From Bacillota bacterium (lineage in GTDB: Bacteria; Bacillota; Clostridia; Oscillospirales; Ruminococcaceae): DNA of 8,018 bases. Both the position numbers and the translations under genes were made by a program. The stretch spans positions 1 through 8,018 of the forward strand of contig JAEWMM010000206.1 in assembly GCA_023457175.1 (NCBI GenBank). Reading direction: 5' to 3'. The notes under the pieces are model-generated. The model saw nothing but the letters and a program-made list of their open reading frames with translations. It had not been told where the DNA came from and did not search any database. How positions within the stretch are numbered: position 1 is the first letter of the stretch; each line of letters starts with the position of its first letter. This document shows, one piece after another, positions 1 to 5,951 of the stretch.

Positions 1-573
1 TACGGCAACGACGACGACCGCGCCGACGACATTGCCGTGCAGGTCGTTACCTATTTTTCGAACGCGCTTAAAAAGCACCCCATCTACCGGGGCGGCATTC
101 ATACGCTCTCGGCGCTGACCATTACAAGCAACGTTATGTACGGTAAAAAGACCGGCAGCACGCCCGACGGCCGCAGGCTTGGAGAGCCGCTGGCCCCCGG
201 CGCCAACCCCATGCATGGCCGGGATGAAAGCGGCGCGCTTGCGTCGCTGAATTCGGTGGCTAAAATTCCTTACCGGGACATTTGTCAGGACGGCGTTTCC
301 AATACTTTTTCGATTGTGCCCGACGCGCTGGGCAAGGACGCCGGACAGCGCGTCGAAAACCTCACACATATTCTCGACGGCTACTTCGCGCAGGGCGCGC
401 ACCATCTCAACGTCAACGTCATGAACCGCGCGCTTTTGATTGAGGCGATGGCGCACCCCGAAAAATACCCCGCGCTGACCATCCGCGTCTCGGGTTATGC
501 CGTCAATTTCAACCGTCTGACCCGTGAGCAGCAGCAGGAAGTGATTCTGAGAACCTTCCATCAGGCGGTCTAA
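1..573 (+). CDS. pflB: Pyruvate formate-lyase (formate C-acetyltransferase), C-terminal part, 5' end outside the window
   Basis: This is the last 190 codons of a glycyl-radical enzyme that converts pyruvate and CoA to acetyl-CoA and formate in anaerobic cytoplasm. The frame is open from base 1, so the gene starts upstream; the GTG at 37 is internal. The C-terminal glycyl-radical motif RVSGYAVNF is intact, with the radical glycine at 493-495 and exactly 25 residues after it, as I recall for E. coli PflB. The upstream stretch [20 protein letters not shown] is typical of true pyruvate formate-lyases, in contrast to glycerol dehydratase or choline lyase relatives. The two active-site cysteines lie outside the window. 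The activase gene pflA, often next to pflB, does not follow: downstream come a palindromic repeat and a convergent operon. The product is a strict anaerobe-type enzyme cleaved by oxygen once activated. Family assignment is very secure. Confidence 0.96.
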   Translation, partial: YGNDDDRADDIAVQVVTYFSNALKKHPIYRGGIHTLSALTITSNVMYGKKTGSTPDGRRLGEPLAPGANPMHGRDESGALASLNSVAKIPYRDICQDGVSNTFSIVPDALGKDAGQRVENLTHILDGYFAQGAHHLNVNVMNRALLIEAMAHPEKYPALTIRVSGYAVNFNRLTREQQQEVILRTFHQAV

Positions 574-631
574 GCGCGGCCGGCTGTCAGAATCAAACGT
601 GGTTGTGGCGGTGGCAACCTGCTATCTTCTT

Positions 632-789
632 TATAGTCAAACAGCTTGAAGATCGGTTTGTTTTGACGGTTTATTTTACGCCCTGCCGCGTTGTCGCCCC
701 AGGTAAGCGTCAGCCGCCTGCGTCCTCCGCCTTGCGGGCCGTAAAATATTCCCGCCAGTTTTGCGCCTGTCTCCAAGCTGTTGACTATA
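632..789. repeat. Palindromic repeat element, copy 1 (MITE-like, 158 bp)
   Basis: The element begins TATAGTCAAACAGCTTG and ends CAAGCTGTTGACTATA, so its ends are terminal inverted repeats with one inserted base. Further inside, TTTTACG (674-680) faces CGTAAAA (740-746) at nearly the same distance from each end, so much of the element can fold into one long imperfect hairpin. A related copy lies at 5952-6114 in the same orientation; over the first 70 bases the two agree at 53 positions when aligned by eye. The ends read TA-TAGTC...GACTA-TA, compatible with insertion at a TA target, as in Tc1/mariner/IS630-type MITEs (inference). It lies just downstream of the formate-lyase gene. Reading frames through it look fortuitous. 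It could instead be a structured RNA or a transcript-end hairpin. Confidence 0.8.
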
Positions 790-803
790 CCCCCCATACC
801 AAC

Positions 804-851
804 AGCCCAAAGCCCCGGCCGACGCTTCTGCGTCAGCCGGGGCTTTGGGCT
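804..851. terminator. Long GC-rich hairpin between convergent genes, probable bidirectional terminator
   Basis: AGCCCAAAGCCCCGGC (804-819) pairs perfectly with 836-851, and GACGC (821-825) pairs with GCGTC (830-834) around a TTCT loop. This gives a stem of about 22 pairs with one mismatch. CCCCC at 790-795 and GGGGG at 855-859 could extend it across an internal loop. It sits between the ends of the formate-lyase gene (+) and the CheX gene (-), where a shared terminator is expected. Neither side has a clear T-run, so intrinsic termination is not proven. Confidence 0.65.
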
Positions 852-884
852 ATCGGGGGTTATGTCATACCGGTCACAGCACCC

Positions 885-1358
885 TTAGCCCGCCGCCTGC
901 TGCGGGGGCCCATTGGGGTTGAGCCGTATCTCAAGACAAACATCGCCTGCGGGGGTAGAAAGGCAGCAGTTGCTGTTCAGGGTATACTGCTCGCAGTCGT
1001 CCGCTTCTTTGAGTCTGGGGGGGCGGATGTCGCAGGCCAGATCATCGACAGCCAACATGGTAAGCACATTGCCGCTGATAATATTCGAAATCTCTGAAAT
1101 GGCCGAGATGACAAAGTCGTCCATCTTATCCATCTCCATACCGCTCATAATGCTCACAATATTCAGAGAGGTCTCGCTCGGAAAACGGTAAACAACCTCG
1201 CCGACCAGATCGCCCACAATCTCAATCGAGATATCCAGCTCTTCCTCGCATGCAAAGGTATCGGCTGGAAGATCGCTGATATCCGAAAGATCGAGCATCA
1301 GCTCAAATACATTACAGGTCGCCTGTAGAAACGGAACATAACATTTAGACGGCATCAT
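885..1358 (-). CDS. cheX: CheX-like chemotaxis phosphatase
   Basis: A 157-residue protein of the CheC/CheX/FliY family, which removes phosphate from CheY-P in the cytoplasm and so ends the motor signal. The central segment LNIVSIMSGMEMDKMDD (residues 65-81), followed by a helix containing SEISNIISGN, is characteristic. Glu89 and Asn92 form the family's ExxN catalytic pair. Only one such helix is seen, which fits CheX (one active site, about 155 residues) better than CheC (two). The start at 1358 is set by AAAGGAGGT at 1364-1372, six bases upstream; the adjacent ATG at 1355 (nine bases) is an equally possible start. The frame continues upstream into the hemerythrin gene without a ribosome site, so a longer form is unlikely. 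The gene overlaps the end of the hemerythrin gene by 14 bases, suggesting translational coupling and a joint role. Confidence 0.82.
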   Translation of the reverse strand: MMPSKCYVPFLQATCNVFELMLDLSDISDLPADTFACEEELDISIEIVGDLVGEVVYRFPSETSLNIVSIMSGMEMDKMDDFVISAISEISNIISGNVLTMLAVDDLACDIRPPRLKEADDCEQYTLNSNCCLSTPAGDVCLEIRLNPNGPPQQAAG

Positions 1359-1782
1359 GGGGTACCTCCTTTGCGGCTGCATAGTCGGCAATTTGCTGAT
1401 CCTCAGCCGCCACATGATTAATAAGCCAGGCCAGCAGCTTGCCGGCAAACTGCTGCATCAGCTGCTCGTCACAGCCGCTGCGCTCGTATGCGTTCGATAC
1501 CTCCAGCACGTAGCTGACCATATCGTCATGTATCTTTTTGTGCGCCTGAAAACCGGGATAGCCGATGCGCTGCTGATAATCCTCCTCATCACGAAAATGC
1601 TCCACCACATAGTCCTTCATAAATTCCAGTGTTTCGTTGACCCGAAGAACTTTTTCTTCCCACGCAGCCGATGAACGCAGGGTTGTTACAAAGGCTTCGA
1701 CGCGCTGGAATAACTCGCGGTGCTGTTCATCCACAACCGGAACGCCCAACGCATATTTATCTCTCCAAAGCACGACACCCAT
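1345..1782 (-). CDS. Bacteriohemerythrin, di-iron oxygen-binding protein
   Basis: A 145-residue single-domain hemerythrin, a four-helix bundle that binds O2 at a di-iron site; in bacteria it serves as oxygen carrier, scavenger or sensor. All seven iron ligands are visible with canonical spacing: His21 (in VDEQH), His62 and Glu66 (EHFRDE), His81 and His85 (HKKIH), His123 and Asp128 (HVAAED). No membrane segment or extra domain is present, so it should be soluble. The N-terminus (VLWRDKYALGV) matches the usual short lead before the first ligand. Start choice is uncertain: the ATG at 1782 directly abuts its only purine-rich site (GAAAGG), while the in-frame GTG at 1773 lies eight bases from it and would give a protein three residues shorter. 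It is the first gene of an operon with the CheX-like phosphatase, whose ribosome site lies inside this gene's 3' end. This supports a link between oxygen and motility. Confidence 0.93.
   Translation of the reverse strand: MGVVLWRDKYALGVPVVDEQHRELFQRVEAFVTTLRSSAAWEEKVLRVNETLEFMKDYVVEHFRDEEDYQQRIGYPGFQAHKKIHDDMVSYVLEVSNAYERSGCDEQLMQQFAGKLLAWLINHVAAEDQQIADYAAAKEVPHDAV
1364..1372 (-). promoter_or_regulatory. Ribosome binding site of cheX inside the hemerythrin gene
   Basis: On the minus strand this reads AAAGGAGGT, nearly perfect anti-16S complementarity, six bases from the ATG at 1358. It lies within the last codons of the hemerythrin reading frame (stop at 1347-1345). It decides the cheX start and implies re-initiation or coupled translation. 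Confidence 0.85.
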
Positions 1783-1795
1783 CCTTTCAGCATTT

Positions 1796-1835
1796 AATAT
1801 ACATTTATATTAGCAAAATTGTCTAGTAATGTAAA
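1796..1835 (-). promoter_or_regulatory. Candidate sigma-A-type promoter for the hemerythrin-cheX operon
   Basis: On the minus strand TTTACA (1835-1830) and TAATAT (1812-1807) are 17 bases apart. An overlapping alternative is TAGACA (1825-1820) with TATATT (1801-1796), 18 bases apart. The region is strongly AT-rich compared with its surroundings. The first choice would give a leader of about 18 bases. No sigma-28 flagellar promoter pattern was seen. Confidence 0.4.
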
Positions 1836-2288
1836 TTGCTATTTGATAATAAATCCTAAATTTTTTTGATTACCGGCATATTTCGCGCTGCCTTACAGCA
1901 TTCTTAAAACGCCTGCGCACAGCCTCGCTTGACTTTAGGGCATGCACAAATTACAATATATTTGTCAAAAAAACATTAAAGATGTCTAACATGCGACGGC
2001 CACGCAAGCGGCGCAAGCCTGCAACCCGCCGCGCTATAGCATGTCCGGCTATTCTTTTTGTCAATGCCTCTATCGGTTGGCTTTTATTATAAGTCGTAAA
2101 AAATCGGGATATTTTTGCAATGGTCTTACCGCCTTTTTGGTTGCAATTATTTGAATTTGGACGATTTTAGAAAGCAATGGCGGTTATGAGCACACCGCGG
2201 ACGATCTGTGGACTAACGCATGCGCAATGCGCTGTCAAGGGTGCTTTAAAGCGCCGCCGTACCGGATTTATAAGAGGAGGATGATTAA
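1836..2288. other. Long non-coding stretch between divergent genes
   Basis: About 450 bases with no supportable gene on either strand. The left part is AT-rich. It contains a promoter-like pair at 1929-1957, after which 1989-2044 can fold: ACATGC (1989-1994) pairs with GCATGT (2039-2044), and GCGGCG (2008-2013) with CGCCGC (2027-2032). A T-rich run (2052-2059) follows. Near the right end, GGTGC-TTTAAA-GCGCC (around 2240-2255) is a small hairpin shortly before the metallo-hydrolase ribosome site. I recognise no riboswitch consensus. It may be a long leader or carry a small RNA. Confidence 0.5.
1929..1957 (+). promoter_or_regulatory. Sigma-A-type promoter candidate, plus strand
   Basis: TTGACT (1929-1934) and TACAAT (1952-1957) are separated by exactly 17 bases, each matching five of six consensus positions. 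Transcription would begin near 1964 and point toward the metallo-hydrolase gene at 2289, implying a leader of about 325 bases, or a short independent RNA ending near the T-rich run at about 2060. Confidence 0.5.
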
Positions 2289-3191
2289 ATGTACGAGCTG
2301 GTTCAAGCCGGAGAGAAGACCTATTACATCAATTGCCCCGCCAAAATGGGGCTTTATCTGGTCGGGGACAGCGCCGCCTATCTCATCGACAGCGGCAATG
2401 ATAAGGAGGCTGCCAAAAGGGCGCTGCGGCACATTGAGGACAACGGGTGGCGGCTGGCCGGTATTATCAATACCCATTCCAACGCCGACCACATCGGCGG
2501 CAACGCCTTTTTGCAGCAGAAAACCGGCTGCAAAATCTTCTGTACCGGAATGGAAAACGCCTTTATCAAATACCCGTTGCTTGAGCCGTCGTTTTTATAC
2601 GGCGGCTACCCTTGCAAAATGCTGCGCAACAAATTCCTGATGGCCAGCCCCAGCACCCCGACCGACGACGCGGCGGATTTCTTGCCGGAAGGGTTGGCGC
2701 GTTTACAGCTGGGCGGACATTTTTTTGATATGATCGGTATTAAAACACCCGATGATGTTTATTTTTTGGCCGATTGCGTTTTCAGCGAGACAATTATCAA
2801 TAAATATCATCTTTTTTTCATTTACGATGTTGCAGCCTTTTTACAAACGCTGGATCTGCTTGAGACGCTCTCCGGCAGGCTGTTTATTCCCGCGCACGCC
2901 GACGCCGTCGCAGATATCAGGCCGCTGGTTGCGCTTAATCGCCGCAAGGTGCACGAAATTTCAGGCCTGCTGCTGCAAATCTGCCAAATGCCCACCGGCT
3001 TTGAGGATATTTTAAAGGCTGTGTTTGACGCTTATGCCCTGACGATGGATTTTGACCAGTATGCTTTAGTCGGCAGCACCCTTCGCTCTTACCTTTCTTA
3101 TCTGCATGATAAGCGCCTCTTAAAGGCTGTATTTTCAGACAATCGGCTGCTGTGGACCGGCACCGGCCTTGCGGATGTGAACGCACAGTAA
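2289..3191 (+). CDS. Metallo-beta-lactamase-fold hydrolase with a variant metal motif
   Basis: A 300-residue cytoplasmic protein of the MBL superfamily (glyoxalase II-like hydrolases). The N-terminal beta-strands lead to LIDSGN (32-37) and then the metal motif THSNADHIGG: His63, Asn65, Asp67, His68. The usual HxHxDH thus has Asn in place of the second histidine. Later ligand candidates are His144 (LGGHFFDMIG), Asp162 (YFLADC) and His203 (IPAHAD). The C-terminal third (about 210-300) is helical with a winged-helix-like feel, a common extension in this superfamily. The start at 2289 has AGAGGAGG eight bases upstream. Substrate is unknown; thioesters, phosphodiesters and lipid hydrolysis are all possible in the fold. 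The gene stands alone: divergent from the hemerythrin operon and convergent with the flavin reductase. No family member name can be given with confidence. Confidence 0.87.
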   Translation: MYELVQAGEKTYYINCPAKMGLYLVGDSAAYLIDSGNDKEAAKRALRHIEDNGWRLAGIINTHSNADHIGGNAFLQQKTGCKIFCTGMENAFIKYPLLEPSFLYGGYPCKMLRNKFLMASPSTPTDDAADFLPEGLARLQLGGHFFDMIGIKTPDDVYFLADCVFSETIINKYHLFFIYDVAAFLQTLDLLETLSGRLFIPAHADAVADIRPLVALNRRKVHEISGLLLQICQMPTGFEDILKAVFDAYALTMDFDQYALVGSTLRSYLSYLHDKRLLKAVFSDNRLLWTGTGLADVNAQ

Positions 3192-3401
3192 AACGCTTTA
3201 AGCCAAGCAGGCCATTTGACTGGAAAATCAGCCGATATACTACGTCCCGCTCTGTCCTGTTCACAAAAGCAAAACGGCGAGAGAAATTCCGAAGCTGCTT
3301 TTCCCGTCCGGCAGGCAACGGCCTGCCGAAGATTAGCCATTTTGCGCTGGCCGATTTGGGTAGGTTTTATCGAAAGCGCAAGCGGATTAAGCATAATCAA
3401 A
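3192..3401. other. Non-coding stretch after the metallo-hydrolase with a short hairpin
   Basis: No supportable gene. CGGCAGGC (3309-3316) pairs perfectly with GCCTGCCG (3321-3328) around AACG. It could slow or end transcription from the metallo-hydrolase, but no T-run follows closely on either strand, so I do not call it a terminator. Confidence 0.4.
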
Positions 3402-3629
3402 ACCACCAGTTGAACTGGTGGTATGCACCAGCCCTAAAAGGGCATATTACCGGCACGCCTCTTAAAAGGCCCTGAAAATTCCCCCAAGCACATCATATGC
3501 ACTGCGACTGCTAAAGCAGTGAACTTCGTAAGCCTTTTGTTTGCAATGAGCCAATCTATTGTTATTCGCTTCGCTCAATGCTTAAAGCTAAAGCATACGG
3601 GGGTCCTCCACCGGCAGAGCCGGTGGTTT
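3402..3629. mobile_element. Non-coding palindrome-ended element, IS200/IS605-derived-like (PATE-type)
   Basis: A ~228-base non-coding unit bounded by two perfect hairpins: ACCACCAGT-TGA-ACTGGTGGT at 3402-3422, and CCACCGGC-AGA-GCCGGTGG at 3608-3626. Between them are further small hairpins: GCCC-TAAAA-GGGC (3431-3443), GCCT...AGGC (3457-3470) and ACTGC-TAAA-GCAGT (3507-3520). Subterminal imperfect palindromes rather than terminal inverted repeats are the hallmark of IS200/IS605 elements, whose Y1 transposase recognises end hairpins. No transposase or TnpB reading frame is present, so this would be a non-autonomous derivative. The exact ends and insertion site cannot be fixed from one copy. It could instead be a structured RNA, for example one related to the RNA part of such elements. 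Family assignment is inferred from architecture. Confidence 0.6.
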
Positions 3630-3644
3630 CCAGTATAATAAAAT

Positions 3645-3684
3645 AACGGCCGGGGCTTAAACAGCTGTTTAAGCCCCGGCCGTT
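3645..3684. terminator. Perfect 40-bp palindrome, probable terminator of the flavin reductase gene
   Basis: Bases 3645-3664 are the exact reverse complement of 3665-3684 (arm AACGGCCGGGGCTTAAACAG). Read on the minus strand, the stem is followed by TTATTTTATTATA, a T-rich tract fitting an intrinsic terminator for the gene ending at 3739. On the plus strand only TTCG follows, so it would be weaker for the metallo-hydrolase. The arm shares AAGCCCCGGCCG-type sequence with the hairpin at 804-851. Confidence 0.75.
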
Positions 3685-3738
3685 CGCCAATTAAAAACCG
3701 TTGCACCCAAGCACAGCCGGTATGGCGACTGATCCCGA

Positions 3739-4239
3739 TCAGTCGTCGGCCAGCACCTGCTCAATTTCCGCAATATACAGGATGTGATAATCCTTGTTCG
3801 GGTACCACTTTTCATCCGCCGACTTGTCGATAAAGCAGTCGGGCGTCATCGTCTGGTTATAAAGCTTTCTGCACAGCAGCACAAGCTTGGCTTCTCCAAA
3901 ATAGGGCGTGTTCTGTTCATACGCCACCGTTAGCCCAACCTTGGAAATCTTATCCTCATCTCTGCCCGACACACTGCCGAGATAGCCCAGCGCCTGCTTA
4001 TGGCCACCGTCAAAAAAGGAGAGCGAAAAGGTGTCCGCGCTGTCGACAAATTCTCTGGTATAGCGGCCGGGCCGGATGACTACAAATGCGACGTTTTTCC
4101 CCCACATGACGCCCAGACCGCCCCAGGCCGCCGTCATGGTGTTGACCTTGTCCCCCTTTTGGGCGGTTACCAGCATCCATTCCTTACCGATCAGGCTAAA
4201 GGGATTTTTCTGCAGCTCCTCCGGTTTCAGTGTTTTCAT
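3739..4239 (-). CDS. Flavin reductase family / flavoredoxin-like FMN-binding protein
   Basis: A 166-residue soluble protein of the flavin-reductase-like split-barrel family, which binds FMN and transfers electrons or reduces free flavin. The early segment NPFSLIGKEWMLVTAQ, then NTMTAAWGGLGVMWGKN (33-49) with the FMN-phosphate-contacting NTMTA, then RPGRYTREFVDSADTFSLSF (56-75), is typical of this family's anaerobe members. Length is standard. The start at 4239 is set by GGAGG at 4249-4253, eight bases upstream; an upstream in-frame ATG at 4290 lacks a ribosome site. It is monocistronic, ends before the 40-bp palindrome, and is divergent from the BclA-like gene. A role in oxygen or redox protection, in keeping with the hemerythrin nearby, is possible but not shown. 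The precise partner is unknown. Confidence 0.88.
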   Translation of the reverse strand: MKTLKPEELQKNPFSLIGKEWMLVTAQKGDKVNTMTAAWGGLGVMWGKNVAFVVIRPGRYTREFVDSADTFSLSFFDGGHKQALGYLGSVSGRDEDKISKVGLTVAYEQNTPYFGEAKLVLLCRKLYNQTMTPDCFIDKSADEKWYPNKDYHILYIAEIEQVLADD

Positions 4240-4340
4240 CTTGATAAACCTCCAGTCAGTATTAAGCTTGAACGCCTGCGCCGGGGCCAAGGCGAACGCC
4301 TTTTGTCCCCATGAGAGACACTCTGAAGCAATCTGTCTAT

Positions 4341-4370
4341 AGTATAGTATATGGCCAAGCCAAAATACAA
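4341..4370 (-). promoter_or_regulatory. Candidate promoter of the flavin reductase gene
   Basis: On the minus strand TTGTAT (4370-4365) and TATACT (4346-4341) are 18 bases apart, within an ATA-rich patch containing a tandem TATAC repeat. This would give a leader of about 95 bases, containing the small hairpin AAGGCG-TT-CGCCTT (4302-4289). No FMN riboswitch consensus was found in it. Confidence 0.45.
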
Positions 4371-4428
4371 CCCGTTTTTAGCGCCGCATTTTAAGCGTTG
4401 ATTTTTTTGACGGCAAATCACATGGCCT

Positions 4429-4458
4429 TTGAACGCTTTAATTTCCGTCTCATATAAT
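4429..4458 (+). promoter_or_regulatory. Promoter of the BclA-like gene, sigma-A or sporulation sigma-K/E-like
   Basis: TTGAAC (4429-4434) and TATAAT (4453-4458) lie 18 bases apart, an acceptable sigma-A promoter. The same site also reads AC (4433-4434), 16 bases, then CATATAATA (4451-4459), which fits the sigma-K pattern (AC, then CATAnnnTA). The leader to the ATG at 4482 would be about 17 bases and includes the ribosome site. Confidence 0.55.
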
Positions 4459-4481
4459 AGCATAGAAAGGAGATTAAGCGT

Positions 4482-5402
4482 ATGGTGAATTATAATAACA
4501 ACGCCGGTTTGACCGCGTCGCCGACAGCCTCCATCGGCCCTGACGTCACACCCTTTCCCGCCGCCAAAGGATTTTCGCCGCCCGTGCCCACCCAGAGCTT
4601 GCTGGCGGATATGTGTAAAAACGCCGGCGCCCAACCCAGCACCCGCCTTAGCGTCGTCAATCCAAAGCCTGCCGTCGAACCGGCCCGCCCTGTTTACAGC
4701 GCGGCCTTTTCTCTGGCCGCCCAAGCGCCCGGCGCGCTTTCCCCCGAATTTGATAAAGCCGGCCGTCAGCGTCTGACCGTTGCACAAAAAGAAAAGACAC
4801 CGGCGCCCGCAGCGCCAATACCCTCCCGTTCCGATGCGCCGCCCCCTCAAAGGCCCAACGAAAGCGGCTGCACCCTGACGCCCTGCATATCCGGAAAGGA
4901 TAATGCAGCAATATTCCCACAGGTCGAGGCCCTGTCCACCGTTGTAACCGGGCAGTCATTAAACTTTGGTGAGGCGCTGTTTTCCGAAAATATCGTCATC
5001 GGGCACGAGGCCGACACCGATGTTTTCCGCATCAGAGACGCCGGTATCTACGAGCTGTGCTACAGCCTGAATTACGAGGTGCCCGTTCCCTGTGTGCTGC
5101 TCTTCGGCTTTGAAGGCTTTCCGCAGTCCTATTTTAAGCAGCAGATCACACAGGCTCCGACCCGCGGCAAGCTTCGCGCGACGGTGCGGCTACTGCTGGA
5201 CACCGGCACCGCCCTACGCCTTGTATTGGTAAACGACCCCGCTATTCCAACAATTGAAAGCGCGCTTGTCAGCAACGCCACGCTTGAAGTCAAGCAGCTC
5301 TACCGGTTAAATATCAGCAGCGAGGGCTACAGCACCGGTGACCCTGCAAAAAATTTCCGGTCTGAGAACAGCTTTTTGCCCTCGTCCAGAAATAGTCCTT
5401 GA
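4482..5402 (+). CDS. BclA/C1q-like jelly-roll protein with a disordered Pro/Ala-rich N-terminus
   Basis: A 306-residue protein. Residues 1-145 are low in predicted structure and rich in Pro, Ala and Ser, with runs such as PAPAAPIPSRSDAPPPQRP. Residues about 146-275 resemble the C-terminal trimerising jelly-roll of BclA exosporium glycoproteins and C1q/TNF domains: VVTGQSLNFGEALFS, then a TDVFRIRDAGIYELCYSLNY signature (strand-turn-GxYxxxYS), then alternating strands ending NATLEVKQLYRL. There are no Gly-X-Y collagen repeats, no signal peptide and no membrane anchor, unlike classical BclA, but spore-surface proteins also lack signal peptides. Start at 4482 has AAAGGAG nine bases upstream. The gene is single, downstream of a promoter that could be sporulation-controlled. 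Function as a spore-coat/exosporium or surface adhesin is inference; the jelly-roll call is moderately firm. Confidence 0.75.
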   Translation: MVNYNNNAGLTASPTASIGPDVTPFPAAKGFSPPVPTQSLLADMCKNAGAQPSTRLSVVNPKPAVEPARPVYSAAFSLAAQAPGALSPEFDKAGRQRLTVAQKEKTPAPAAPIPSRSDAPPPQRPNESGCTLTPCISGKDNAAIFPQVEALSTVVTGQSLNFGEALFSENIVIGHEADTDVFRIRDAGIYELCYSLNYEVPVPCVLLFGFEGFPQSYFKQQITQAPTRGKLRATVRLLLDTGTALRLVLVNDPAIPTIESALVSNATLEVKQLYRLNISSEGYSTGDPAKNFRSENSFLPSSRNSP

Positions 5403-5951
5403 TCGCCGCGCGCCGCCGTATACCAAAGCTGACTAACACGCATCAGCACCGGGCCCCTGTCGCTTAAACAAGGCCTTGAGCAGAATGACGCAAAGAGATG
5501 CCGGACGTATCGGCGGCCCGCTGCGCTAAATAAGGCCGTCGGGCAAGCGGCTTGGCGGCGGTCGTCGGTGTCCTCGGCGGGCTTATGGCGTACCAAATGC
5601 GCCAGATCCAACACATACATCCATAGCGCTGCTGCCCAGCCAAAGACTCGCTGCAAAATATCCGGCGGGTCTTTTTGTCGGTGGAAAACCATCTTATCGT
5701 CGTGCTGCCTGCGGCATAAGCGCTTTTTCCTGATAACGGTTATGTGCATAAGCCATAAATCAGTCACCAATAGAATATCTATTTGACAAAAATATGTATA
5801 TCTCCAAAATATATAATGATTTATTTCCTTTTTTAGTTTATAATGTCGACATGAGGTAAGCTTGGTATCGTACCCCGTTTCCGGAAATTTGGTATTTGTT
5901 CTCAGCACGTCATGCCTCGCGGCCGGCGGTTCATGACACGCAGCATCAATT
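5403..5951. other. Stretch without a convincing gene
   Basis: About 550 bases. A minus-strand open frame spans 5908 to 5327 (193 codons), but it overlaps the end of the jelly-roll gene, lacks a ribosome site at every candidate start, and shows no recognisable domain; I leave it uncalled. The right part (about 5760-5850) is sharply AT-rich and contains TATAAT at 5839-5844, a possible -10 for the chemoreceptor with no good -35. TTGACA at 5783-5788 is 23 bases from another TATAAT (5812-5817), too far for a standard promoter. No clear terminator for the jelly-roll gene is seen. Confidence 0.45.

Noticed and set aside
632..789. Repeat copies as remnants of a shared small protein, since both translate to FIVKQL-type starts
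   Set aside because: The two arms covary as base pairs and the changes do not favour silent codon positions in one frame; the terminal inverted repeats explain the similarity better.
603..1097. Plus-strand open frame of 164 codons after the formate-lyase gene
   Set aside because: It runs through the palindromic repeat, the terminator-like hairpin and then antisense to cheX; no ribosome site and no domain.
3402..3629. CRISPR-like array
   Set aside because: The hairpins differ in sequence and spacing; there are no regular direct repeats or spacers.
4240..4340. FMN riboswitch ahead of the flavin reductase
   Set aside because: The leader lacks the conserved FMN-aptamer segments; only a small hairpin is present.
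4236..4850. Minus-strand frame of 204 codons, Gly/Arg-rich
   Set aside because: It is antisense to the jelly-roll gene's biased N-terminus and overlaps the flavin reductase start; composition is a GC artefact.
5783..5817. TTGACA with TATAAT as a promoter
   Set aside because: The spacing is 23 bases, well beyond the normal 16-18.
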